Translations under genes and position numbers: made by a program
The notes under the pieces: model-generated
What the model saw: the letters and a program-made list of their open reading frames with translations, nothing else
Databases searched by the model: none
What the model was told of the DNA's origin: nothing
From: Bombyx mori
Taxonomy: Eukaryota; Arthropoda; Insecta; Lepidoptera; Bombycidae
NCBI RefSeq assembly: GCF_030269925.1
Contig: NC_085124.1
Location: 10,478,001 to 10,542,000 of the forward strand
Length of the DNA: 64,000 bases
Direction of reading: 5' to 3'
In this document: one piece after another, positions 10,301-20,787 of the stretch
Position numbering within the stretch: position 1 is the stretch's first letter
Layout of the letters: each line of letters opens with the position of its first letter

Positions 10301-13284
10301 GATGTGTGATGATTTCCTCTCTTCAGCAATCTTCGAGCTTATTAAGAAATTATTTTATAGCTGGTGTATGTGATATACATAAGTATAAGGCAAGTATACG
10401 TAATAACATATGTGTTTCGTATTAAAGAGGGAGAATCATAAAATTTGAATGAGCACATTGAATGAGCTTTTCTTAGGGTAGTGTGGTATTAAGTTTGAGC
10501 AGTGTTGGTTACTTAATAATAATAGCATAGTTTCACTGGATTTTGTCATAGCAATTTCGAATCGTAACATGATTTACTCAGAACTATTAAAATACTCAAG
10601 CATCCACAAAAAGGTAGCTGACAAATTTATATTGAAAATCGTAGTTTGTCTTAGCTTCCATTTAAATTAGAAGGCAAAGTTTTAGCAGAAATCACGAACA
10701 ATCACAATCACGTTTCATCACTGGTGGTAGGACCTTTTGGGAGTCCGCACGGGTAGGTACCACCACCCCGCCTATTTCCGCCGTGAAGCAGTAATGCGTT
10801 TCGGTTCGAAGGGTGGGGCAGCCGTTGTAACTATACTGAGACCGTAGAACTTATATCTCGAGGTGGGTGGCGCATTTACTTTGTCTGTGGGCTCTAGTAA
10901 CCACTTAACATCAGGTGGGCTGTGAGCTCGTCTATCTATCTAAGCAATAAAAAAAATTTAAAAAAAACAATCATGAATCACTTACCAACTGCATTATAGT
11001 CAAGTACTTTTTCCACCACAAGTACTTTCTGTATTTCAGCCCAAAAGACGCTATCCCATAATACACGTACATGAAAACGTGAATAGTGCAATTTAACACG
11101 GCCATAAACGCCCAGTGGTCCGACGGGTCGTATTTCAAACTGGACCAAGTAATCATTACCATGAACACGTGGTGATAAACGTGTAGAAACGTTATTTGAC
11201 TGTACTTCTTACGGAGTACGAAGAAAACCGTATCGAAGAGGTCTAGAACTTTCGTCACCATGTACTTCCAGTATAGAGCGGCGATTGTCTGGAACGTAAT
11301 ATTCTTTATGCTAGTGCTAGATACATTGAGATCTTCAATAAATCTCGAACCCTTTTAGCGATGTCGGGACTGTGTAGATCACTTTTATGTACCTATTTAT
11401 GAAAACTGTGCAGGCAACGCGAAGACTGGTAAATAGCAAAATGACAAGGCAGTTGATTCATCTGGTGGTACTTCTACTATGTTTTACTTTCTTTATGGTA
11501 TTTAGTTTATCATCAACAATTTTCCTTTTAGTCTTTGGTTTAACATTGAATTTTAGTATTATCCGTTTTATTTCTAAAGCGGCAAAATGGGTGGAAAATC
11601 TGGCTCAGAATCAGTCGGTTCCTGCGATAGTTGTCAAGTCTATGCGTTTGGTTATATTTATTTTAGCTGAAAATATGAATCTTAATTTTTACATATTATG
11701 TATAAATGTTTATTTCTAGGCTTTTTGGTACATGATCAATGCGTTAATGCATCGTTTATTAACCTATTGAATTGAAAATTTGCAAAGTTTCAACACATTT
11801 GAGGCATTCTTCTAATTTTTAGGCAGTCATAGCAAAATTCATAATAAACTGAAGTACGAGTTACTGAAAATATGAATCTTATTTTTACATATTATATATA
11901 AATGTTTATTTCTAGGCTTTTTGGTACATGATCAATGCGTTAATGAATCGTTTATTAACCTATTGAATTGAAAATTTGCAAAGTTTCAACACATTTGAGG
12001 CAGTCTTCTAATTTTTAGGTAGTCATAGCAAAATTCATAATAAACTGAAGTACGATATAAAAAAAATTAATAAATAGATAACTATATAACTCACGTATAA
12101 AATATCGTCATCGTATTCACAATTTCTCGGAAACAATCCGCGTTCTTGAATATATCGGAGAAACTAAAACCAAGCAACGCAGAATACGCTAATGAAAAAA
12201 AAAAAATGGTTTGGTCCGCCTATAATTGGAAAGCTTGCCAGATAGTGAAAGCAGTTTATTAACTAAATCACTGTTAAGCAAAATATACCTACAGATATGC
12301 AACTCCGTTATCCGCGAGGTTATTACTTTTGCATTATCGGTAATCTGTGGCGGTATTATTCGCATTTTATTTTAGTACCTCATAATATATATTTTTTATG
12401 GGTGGACGAGCTCACATCCCAACTGGTGTTAAGTGGTTACTGCAGCCCATAGAGATCCACAACGTAAATGCGCCACCCACCTTGAGATAAGTTCTAAGGT
12501 CTCAGTATAGTTACAACGGCTGCCCCACCCTTCAAACCGAAACGCATTACTGCTTCACGGCAGAAATAGGCAGGGTGGTGGTACCCACCCGCGCGGACTC
12601 ACAAGAGGTCCTACCACCAGTAATTACGCAAATTATAATTTTGCGGGTTTGATTTTTATTACACGATGTTATTCCTTCACCGTGGAAGTCAATCGTGAAC
12701 ATTTGTTGAGTACGTATTTCATTAGAAAAATTGGTACCCGCCTGAGATTCGAACATCGGTGCATCGCTCAACACGAGTGCACCGGACGTCTTATCCGTTA
12801 AAAAAGACCACGACGACTGTATATCTCAAGGTGGGTGGCGCATTTACGTCGTAGATGTCTATGGGCTCCAGTAACCACTTAACACCAGGTGGACTGTGAG
12901 CTCGTCCACCCATGTAAGCTATAAAAAAAAGATTATGATTTGATTATTTGAATAATATAATAATCTGTATTTTAATGAGAATTTTAATATTGTACTTCAT
13001 CTGAATTTCTCTTGTTAAAAGTTTTCCTTGAATCGGCAAATTCTTGGAAAACATGGAATATATTTGTGAAATTTTTCGGAAAAACCAATTACCTACCTGA
13101 AACGTTAACATTGTCGAATTGGCAACTTTAATTGCATTGTAGACTGTCAAGATTGTTCTCATTTGTATAGCATTGAAGTGCTCCATAACCATTGGACCTA
13201 TTTTCAATATAAACGCCAAATATATTGCCAAAAGGAACGCCATTTCGTTAGATTTCATTAGCGGCCATTTTTCGACGTAGCTCA
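7178..13284 (-). CDS. Fatty-acid elongase (ELOVL/ELO family), split gene, 5' end not found
   Basis: Predicted very-long-chain fatty-acid elongase, an ER multi-pass membrane condensing enzyme that adds two carbons from malonyl-CoA to acyl-CoA. Four exons join in frame: 13284-13093, 12188-12095, 11310-10986 and 7375-7178, giving about 269 codons. Family landmarks appear in order: WPLM near the start, FDTVFFVLRKK, the histidine box HVYHH, HVFMYVYYG, and MQLIQF. The stop codon is followed by AATAAA. Since elongases are about 260-320 aa, perhaps 15-30 N-terminal residues are missing upstream. Introns hold Bm1 SINEs and a tandem duplication. Family assignment is firm. The paralogue, substrate length and exact splice sites are not. 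Confidence 0.85.
7549..7737 (-). mobile_element. Old Bm1-type SINE in intron
   Basis: Diverged body with GAGCTCACGGCCCGCC, TTACCGGAGCCC, then GACAGAAATAGGCAAGGTGGTG, in the order expected of a minus-strand Bm1 copy. Confidence 0.65.
8246..8403 (+). mobile_element. 5'-truncated jockey/CR1-like retrotransposon tail inside SINE
   Basis: Reads CTTCTTCAAACGAGGCTTGT through GGTAGGCAGCGGCTTGG, GGTGGGCCGTATG and GGGCAATAAAA. It is the same 3' end as at 24310-24739, with an A-rich tail. SINE sequence resumes at GGTGGTGGTGCC. Confidence 0.75.
8570..9228 (-). mobile_element. 5'-truncated jockey-like element inside SINE
   Basis: Minus-strand copy of the last ~660 bp of the element at 20388-23829: C-terminal RT region (…HAARTH…DKAMRHDN…RRTRQRSRCAT, with frame damage) plus the 3' UTR. 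The T-rich left edge is its poly(A) tail. Flanking near-duplications of AATTGTACC mark target-primed insertion. Confidence 0.85.
9740..9983 (+). mobile_element. Bm1-type SINE, 3' body
   Basis: Begins ACTGGTGACAGGACCTCTTG, includes GTGAAGCAGTAATGCGTTTC and ends in an A9 tail. It lies in the elongase intron, antisense to the gene. Confidence 0.88.
9984..10720. other. Elongase intron, no further feature
   Basis: AT-rich intronic sequence between two SINEs. Nothing recognised. Confidence 0.5.
10721..10968 (+). mobile_element. Bm1-type SINE next to an elongase splice donor
   Basis: Body-only SINE, antisense to the gene. Its A-rich tail ends about 17 bp from the 5' splice site of exon C (GT at 10985-10984). 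Confidence 0.88.
10986..11310 (-). CDS. Elongase exon C (catalytic core)
   Basis: Encodes IKNITFQTIAALYWKY, then KVLDLFDTVFFVLRKK, the histidine box HVYHH (11183-11169), HVFMYVYYG and WWKKYLTIMQL. These are the defining ELO signatures; the histidine box is needed for the condensation chemistry. The donor GTAAGT follows at 10985. The acceptor at 11312-11311 gives the phase needed by exon B. Another AG six bases upstream (exon from 11316) keeps the same frame, and one at 11290-11289 would suit a phase-0 join instead. Confidence 0.9.
11667..12057. repeat. Tandem duplication, 197-bp unit, in elongase intron
   Basis: Copies at 11667-11863 and 11864-12057 share CTGAAAATATGAATCTTA through ATAAACTGAAGTACGA with a few substitutions. 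Each contains TTCTAGGCTTTTTGGTACAT. The second copy stops ~38 bp short of exon B. Confidence 0.9.
12095..12188 (-). CDS. Probable elongase exon B
   Basis: A 94-nt open segment lies between a pyrimidine-rich acceptor (TTTTTTTTCATTAG, ending 12189) and a GTGAGT donor at 12094. In the frame that fits exons A and C it reads SALLGFSFSDIFKNADCFRE and then IVNTMTIFY, filling the loop expected between the second membrane span and the FDTVFF motif. The fit needs exon A to use the donor GTAATT at 13092. Phase closure on both sides is good support, but this exon carries no strong family motif. Confidence 0.6.
12396..12817 (-). mobile_element. Full-length tRNA-headed Bm1-type SINE
   Basis: The body runs from ATGGGTGGACGAGCTC to CTACCACCAG, followed by the linker (AATTATAATTTTGCGGGTTT, TTCACCGTGGAAGTC) and the tRNA-like head with a B box near GATTCGAACATC and GTGCACCGGACGTCTTATCC. 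An A-rich insertion splits the A-box region at 12800-12805. Confidence 0.88.
12819..12930 (+). mobile_element. Bm1-type SINE 3' fragment in inverted orientation
   Basis: TATATCTCAAGGTGGGTGGC to the A8 tail, i.e. only the last ~110 bp. It is fused head-on to the preceding minus-strand SINE. Confidence 0.85.
13093..13284 (-). CDS. Elongase exon A (first exon found)
   Basis: After acceptor TTTTTAG (ending 13285), a split codon (nTG) is followed by SYVEKWPLMKSNEMAFLLAI and then a hydrophobic span LAFILKIGPMVMEH. The pattern W-P-L-M plus K-x-G-P-x-x-M is the usual N-terminal part of insect elongases. The donor is either CAG|GTAGGT at 13096 or, to match exon B phase, GTAG|GTAATT at 13092. There is no initiator ATG here, so an upstream exon is required. 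Confidence 0.8.
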
Positions 13285-14921
13285 CTAAAAATCATTATAG
13301 AAAAAAAAAATTCATCATCTTGTTAGATAAAAAAAAGATTTTATTCACATAAATAAACACCCTGTAAAAAAAAATGTGCTTTTTGTTTATGTTATAATTT
13401 ATAACGACGCTTGCAGCTGAAAGTAAGTATTGTACTTTTTGACGAAGCATGTTGCTGATAACTTTATTTCTGTAATCTGACGAAGCATGTTGCGGATAAT
13501 AACATGTACTTTTAGGTTAGGAATATTGTGTTCTTTTTTTTTATAATAAATAAAAAATTTATAACATGAATAACTTTTAGTCAGCAATTGAAAAATAGGT
13601 AACCATCAATCTAATGATTATTGAAAACATGATGTGTGCTCAAATTATTAGCTATGCGCTAACGGTATAGAGCCACCACCGACCCGTCTAATTCAGTGGG
13701 TGTCGTAAAACGCGACAAAGGGATTCACTGGAAAATGGGCGGCATTCTTCTCGGATAATTGTAGCAGTAGACTGCGATCTTTTTTACTGAAGGGTGCTTT
13801 GTGAGCTCACACGCTACCACGGTCCTGCCTATTACTGCCGTAAAGCAATGTGATCGGATTTTTAGGGTTAGATAGGCGTAATACAATACAATTGTCGTTG
13901 AAGTCGTCGTAGTCTAAAGGGCTATAAAGACAGATTTGCGTCGCTTGAAACAAGCAGTCATATTGACGTAAATACAGCGTGGCAGTATAAGTATTTAAGG
14001 ATATTTAAAGGTAAAGTACCTAATATAGCTTAAAATTAGATGTAACTGAAGATCATATACAAATTAAATTTAATTATTACGATTTAAAAGCATTAAATTT
14101 TATAACAACAGATACCATTTTAGAACGCATCTATTTAACTAAAATGCACACAATATTATATAATACTGTCGGGTAATTACTTCAATGCTCTATTGAAATT
14201 AAATTACAATGCGATGCTTTTTAGTGGGGCATCATGTAATAAATTTGCGAAGGGTCTCGTATGATATAGCTACGCCACTGTCTGCGAGGTTTTATCACTG
14301 TTTTGGGGTTGTTATAGTAAACTTCAATACATTGGTATATAATAATAAAGTTTTGAAAATTTAAGTGCTAATACAAACTCGTAAGTATAATACTGTTAAG
14401 CTACTGTTAAGATTCATGTCTTACATTGTCCTTTTGGTAAGCTGAACTGTATTTGAAAACACCAAGTCATTATTTGTATACGTAAAAACTTTTGCTTACA
14501 AATATCTATACTGCAAAATGGAAATATACTGCTATTGACTTGAATTGCCAATATATATTTCGCAACAAAAAAAATTCTTCGAGTCTTTTAAACGTTAAAT
14601 TTATTTTAGTCGACTTCAGAGAGTGACATTTATTGTGTAGTTCTTTTGTTCTTTATTCAAATGAGGTTTTATATCAGATTTATTTTCCCCCTACCTATTC
14701 TAGCAATTATTAGCCTAGAATTTGAACCACTCTCGATTTCGAAGCCATTATCTTTGTTAAAGATATTTGGTGTTTGGGTGGGTTCGTCCTTTTTTATGTC
14801 TTTTTATCAGCCCATCTCGGGCCCGTTCAATGTTTCAATTTATTTGAAATAACCCAAATTATATCCTTTCCTTCCTTCATCCAAAGGCAAGGATATATCT
14901 AGTAATTCGTGGTTCGTAAAC
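13285..14921. other. No gene recognised; degenerate SINE traces
   Basis: Presumably 5' intron of the elongase. A diverged plus-strand Bm1-like trace occurs near 13785-13900 (CCTGCCTATTACTGCCGTAAAGCA at 13824-13847). A short duplication of TGACGAAGCATGTTGC lies near 13440 and 13480. No first exon could be identified. Confidence 0.4.
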
Positions 14922-15455
<534 letters not shown>

Positions 15456-15610
15456 CTGTTTTAACATAGTACCGAATATCTACATTATTTGTAAGGGGCT
15501 TGCAGATAAGGGCGCGTGTGCGTATTCAACACGACTCTTAAGTGACAGAATAATATCATGACCTCGAATTGTGGCTATTGTTTGTTATGAAGTATTTGTA
15601 CAGAATTTTA

Positions 15611-15657
15611 TCAATGAACAACAGAACAAGCAACTTGATTGTCCTGTTGTTCATTGA
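15611..15657. repeat. 19-bp near-perfect inverted repeat
   Basis: Arms TCAATGAACAACAGAACAA (15611-15629) and TTGTCCTGTTGTTCATTGA (15639-15657) pair with one mismatch around a 9-nt loop. No ORF or U-run was recognised next to it. Confidence 0.75.
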
Positions 15658-15784
15658 TTAAATGCTGTATTGATTTGATCAAATTCATATTTTTCAGGTA
15701 GCAACTGGCTTCTGGAGTAAAAATAGTACGAGGATTTTTATGATATATAATGGTTTCTCTCGCGTTTTGCACGTAGTTGTAAAA

Positions 15785-16245
15785 ACCGGCTCACGGCATA
15801 GTACCTGGAGCTCATAAAAATCACAACGTAAAAGACGCACCTCACCTTAATGTGTAAGGTTTAAATATCAATTGTATTATGTGAAAGATGCAACAACCTT
15901 CTAAGCGAAATACATTAACACTTCGCAGTAAAAATAGGCAGGTGGTGACTGTCTACTTGTGCAGGCCTGCCCTGCTACTAATTAATACGGAAATAAAAAC
16001 GCATTTAATAATTTTGCGGGTTTGATTTTATTACACGATTTAAAAACAAGAAAATGATTATATGCCTACTATTCGCGAAAATCTACAAAATCCATAATGC
16101 GCGATGTTTTCCCTTTCTCATGAAGTCGTTTGTAAGCAAGTATTCGATATGTATATCTTTAAAAAAATAGTATGTGCATGCGGTATTTGAACACCGGCTT
16201 AAGATGTATCACTTGACACAGGATGTCTTCTCCTTTAAGCTACGA
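15785..16245 (-). mobile_element. Old full-length SINE of the Bm1 group
   Basis: Diverged but collinear: CGGCTCACGGCATAGTACC, GGAGCTCATA, AAATAGGCAGGTGGTGAC, TTTGCGGGTTTGATTTTATT, then a decayed tRNA-like head with GCGGTATTTGAACACCGG and CTTTAAGCTACGATGA. Confidence 0.7.
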
Positions 16246-17269
16246 TGATCTCAAAATTGCCCATTGCCATTACAATTTGCAGTTCTTTAAATGTTCTTGG
16301 CGGGACTATATAGGAAGGTATAATGTAAGGTTATACATAATGTAAATATCATTTGCGTCATTTAGGTTTTTGATGTATCTTTTTGATGTTATGTTAGTTA
16401 GAGCTTCTTATTGTAATCGATTCAAAGACTATATAGAAGTTTCCGCAATATTTTCATGCAATCAATTCAGAGATTTTATGTAAGAATTTCCAATATATTT
16501 TCAAACCCTTTATTATAAAAACTTGATACTATTAAACGTAAATTATTACGTTCAAATTTAATTTTTCTTTTGACTAAGGTAAATTGATTTCACAATATTT
16601 ACTGTATATTATTTATATAAATTGTTTCGAATTATACATTGATATTTGTGAGGTCTATGATCTTCGTGGTAAAAACGCACTTTGAACAGGTTGCAAGGAT
16701 TTTGGTCGCATATATGATCTTAAATATTGAGTGTAATCTCTTAAATGTTAGTATTATTATTATGGCGTAATCTATGATTTATGGCCATTAAAATTTACTG
16801 TTTACTCTCTGTAATCATAACCAAAGATAAAATGATTCAGCTATTTTCTATTCTACATGCCAATGAAATGGTAAAGTTTGTTGTATGTTTTGTGTGAAAT
16901 AACAGTAGCAAGGAACAGTGAATTATGATGTTAGTTAGAGTAAAATATCATATCGCAATATTGGCTTTGTGCCAGACTGTATTGTTGAATAATTTATTTC
17001 TGGCTTACAAAACGCCTAGATAGGTTCTGCAAATATTACGAAAAGGCCAAATTGATATTTCAATTCAATAAAAATACCAGGTAGATCAGTTCTGTGCTTA
17101 AAATAGCACAGGTGTATGGCAGTGTTTTCAGTAGAAACCTATCATTGATACGCGAGTTCAACGATTTAACGGGTCAATTCATCTTTATTTTACATTCCGC
17201 GCTACAGATTTGAAATTCCTAAAATTTTGATACTTGTGAATAACTGAATTTGTTTCAATTGTTTTAGAG
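16246..17269. other. No recognised feature
   Basis: About 1 kb of AT-rich sequence without supported coding or repeats. Confidence 0.4.
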
Positions 17270-17588
17270 CAATGTTTCTCAACCTTTTTGTGTGCCATCC
17301 CCACTGTAACATTTCTAAATTTTTTATGCTCCCCATACATAATTTATAACATAAAAAAATTATTTGTTCACTTAAAAAACATAAATGATACGTTTTAGGA
17401 AGAAATTACTATGGAATTGTTATCAAAACACAGTAAGAAACATTTCAAAACATATATATAATAAAAAACTAAAATTCAAATTCAAAATAATTTTAATACA
17501 GATTTTCTATATTAATTTAGTGCGATTGCCCCTCTTAATTATCAAATTGCCCCCTTGTGGAGTATGGGCCCCACGTTGGAAAACACCG
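17270..17588. mobile_element. Non-autonomous hAT-type element (MITE)
   Basis: The left end CAATGTTTCTCAACCTTTTT and the right end read inward, CGGTGTTTTCCAACGTGGGG, are imperfect terminal repeats of the hAT type (compare CAGTGGTTCTCAACC-like ends). Flanking 8-bp sequences TTTTAGAG (17262-17269) and TTCTAGAG (17589-17596) differ at one base, as expected for a hAT target duplication. It is 319 bp, AT-rich inside, with no transposase. Confidence 0.8.
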
Positions 17589-17895
17589 TTCTAGAGATTG
17601 AAAAATAAGCTCAAGACTTATTTTATGTTTCTGTGGTAAGCGGAGTCCATAGACATAAAAAAAATGGGGTGTGGCTGTGTTATGGACACGGCCGTTTGTT
17701 GTACGTGAATACGTCTCGTAACGGGTAATAGTTTCTATATAAAATATTATTATTTATGTATGTCATAATCATAAGAAGTCCTCCGGGTATATATGTTTTG
17801 TTTATGATGGAAACTTTTTCATTTAATGGGTTCAGGAAATAAATCAACAAAACATATAATTACTGTATTATAACTTTATTTATTATAGGTTTTTG

Positions 17896-18144
17896 TCATA
17901 AGCCCGATGTCGGTACAGAAGCGATTTCATCATCCATCTGCGTAATTTCAACCATCCCAGCTGCAGATGTACTGGCACCGTCGTTGATCCGCTCGGCCGC
18001 ACTCATTACTTTACGTTGCCGGCACTGCTTGACTCGATCATATGGTGTTTTATTGGTACCATTCGATTGCTGTTGAGATGCCCTTTCCAACCGTATACGA
18101 TATCTGTATTTCGATTTGGCTTTTCGACGCGTATAGGCCAACAT
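17896..18144 (-). CDS. Short unrecognised basic ORF (82 aa)
   Basis: 82 aa with a strongly basic N-terminal half (RRKAKSKYRYRIRLERASQQ), a second basic cluster (YDRVKQCRQRKVM) and an acidic C-terminus (EITQMDDEIASV). Codon use is less AT-rich than its surroundings, and an AATAAA-like signal lies just downstream on the minus strand. The basic clusters could bind nucleic acid. It might be part of an uncharacterised transposon or a degraded host exon. No family recognised. Confidence 0.3.
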   Translation of the reverse strand: MLAYTRRKAKSKYRYRIRLERASQQQSNGTNKTPYDRVKQCRQRKVMSAAERINDGASTSAAGMVEITQMDDEIASVPTSGL

Positions 18145-18544
18145 TATATATTTTTTGATATAATTTTTTTATTTTAACACCTTATTATATTCACAGTTAC
18201 AATTTTACACTAATGTTATGTATATAATCGATAGATTTTGACGAGAGCTAACGATTGAAACTTGAATGAACGTCGTAGCTTCACCGAGTCGAAAGTTATA
18301 CTAAATGGAAATCTCGATTCTCGATATGCAGCAAAATGACTTTCAAAATGGCGGGGCTGCCCCCTCCCCCGCGCGCGATGTGCTATAGTCCTTACTTAGC
18401 GTAATAAATTCTTTGATTCTTTAGCTATCCAGTGGTGTAACTGATGGAGATGATAGATATGTAGCTACAACACTAAACTGTATCCCCCGATTTTGTTATC
18501 ATTCGTTTTTTTGGATTGCCTCCCTATGGAAGTAATTTTAAAGA

Positions 18545-18780
18545 CGTATTCACGTCAATAATTGCCGCTAAAACACCTTGAGACTTCAAAATGAAGCGTC
18601 AAGTGAATTACTCAACGGCTGTTCCACTCTTTACCACTAGTGAACGGATGACTGTTATGTTGCAGAAATAACCAGAATTTTAGAACCCACCCATGCGTAC
18701 TACCTATATGCTCAAAAAATTGCAGGTCTCATTTTATTAATGTCATTCCTTTATCGTCAAACATCCTTTATCGTAAACAG
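18545..18780 (-). mobile_element. Very old Bm1-type SINE remnant
   Basis: Weak collinear traces: CTTGAGACTTC, CAACGGCTGTTCCACTC, GTTGCAGAAATAACCAG, ACCCACCCATGCG, TTTTATTAATGTCATTCC. Assigned by order of motifs only. Confidence 0.4.
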
Positions 18781-20196
18781 GTACTAAGTATATATTTACT
18801 TATCAATTTGACCACCAGTTTCAGTTTTCTATGAATGTCAAAGTAATAAATAATCATAATTACTGCTTCGAGAACAGTTCAAAACATCCAGTGTACAATT
18901 TTTTTTTATGTTAAGTTTACTTGTCCACATTTTATAGGTATGGTGGCTGCCACAGAAAAGTCAATTATGAGTAATTTAAACCTATGTTCTGTGTATTGAA
19001 TTTGTGAATTGTTTAATTAAAAAAAAGAGGCCCTCGAATAAATTTCTTCTTTCTTAACTATTAGCGAAGGGTGAAAATCAATACGGTTCAATATGTACCA
19101 GTTTCTACTTTTCGATTTTTATCGTCTCGTTGTGAGTGTCCAATTTAATGGTACGCTGGGCTTGGATGAGGTAAATTTATAGCCTCTGCGTAAAGATTGT
19201 AGGAACATTAAATGGGTAGGTAAACAGGAAACACTCCTTTGCAAACGGAAGTAAACCGAATCAAAGGCCTGTCAAAGCGATTTGTGGAGTTTCAGTCTAT
19301 AAAATATATTATATAAGTATGCGAGGTAAGGCTCAGACAGAGTTCTGTAACATATTTTACAATGTAATTTGTGAACGTCATTGCCAGTTAAGAAATGTTA
19401 TAAGCTATTGTGAATACAATTTGTCTTAGGTAACATTTTTCTGACTTCTGTCATAGAAATATTGAAATATGGAAATTATGACGATTTTATTTCTTGCTAT
19501 GCAGGGGCACCATTGTAGTGTCTCAAATACTATGTGTATTATGTATGGTCAGTGTTCACGTGTATCGTATAAGGACTTTTTGGCGGGAACGCGAGGAGTG
19601 AGGTTGTGTGATTTGTTTTATTTTGTCTATTTAGTGTTTCTTCTGGCTTAAATGTGCAATAACGGTGGTTTATTAACTGTTTAGTATCTGTTAAACTGCA
19701 CAAATGTGGGAAAATGAAGCAAAGCCGCTGGACGTAACGTCTCGGGATCCTCGAAAAAGTCCACTGAAAAAATCTCAGTAAATGACCACCATTTTACTAA
19801 GATTATATATCATCCCATATCATCTATTTCATTTCATTTAATTTCATCCCAGTTGATTAATGTCTCAAATTAATCATCTTAATTTCATTTCGTTTCACTC
19901 TATATTATAATTTTTCATGAAAATAAGGATATAAATTAATTATAATAAGACATGACTTAAAGGTCTTAGTTACCAGGTAATAATAAAAATACATTTCATT
20001 GTGTTTTTATTTTTCTCGAAAGTATTACTGAATAGCAGTTCCGCCGTCTATACCTATGAACCGCTTAATGGTCAATGGGACTCTACAAAAGTCACTCTTC
20101 GACACCTCGTAGAATTTAATAACCAGTAAGTTTTGCAGCCTAAGTAATTCTGAAAAGATTTCAGTCGTAATTTGACTTTCTTATTTTTAGAAATTA
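18781..20196. other. No recognised feature
   Basis: AT-rich sequence; a low-complexity TTTCATTTCA stretch near 19830-19900. No supported gene. Confidence 0.4.
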
Positions 20197-20787
20197 CTAG
20201 CTGACCCGGCAGACTTCGTAGTGCCTCAATTGTTGAATAAAAGACCTCTAAACTTTTGTATAAAATAAACTTAAAACAAACAAAAGGAATCCATCCGACG
20301 GGGGACACATCAAAGGAAAAACAAAATTGTTATTTTTATTTAATTCCGAGCACTTTCATATTTATCTACCTTATAAACCTTCTCTGGTCCATTCCGATAG
20401 AGGCACCCGTCTCGTGCGGACGTGCTCATCGTCCACTCGATCGCCCGGTCTTTGTTCGCCCGGCTTTTGTTAGCCCGGCCATTGTTCGCGCGGCCTGTGT
20501 TCGTGATACATCTGCCGACCAAGTGTGTTTCCTGGAAGCTTTTATTTGTTTTGTTTTAGTTATTTTTGTGTTCGTGGAACATTTGCCGACAAAGTGTTTT
20601 CCTGCAAGTATTTGTTTTGTTTCTTTTTGTAATTTCTGTTTTGTTGAGCTTTTTCTTTGTCCTGTAGTAATCGCGCCGCATTGCCTCCTGTGTTCAATAG
20701 AACTGCTCAGGTCCGAGAAGTTGGGACCTCGCCGCAAGGCGAGTGTTTTCAAGACCCGGGGCCGCCCCACCTGGGTACTCAGCGATC

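Noticed and set aside
11387..11719. 110-codon hydrophobic ORF on the plus strand
   Set aside because: Lies in the elongase intron, partly in the tandem duplication, with AT-rich codons typical of chance open frames.
12547..12774. 75-codon ORF ending GGRTSCESARVGTTTLPISA, also at 14961-15191
   Set aside because: The SINE linker and body read in frame; not a gene.
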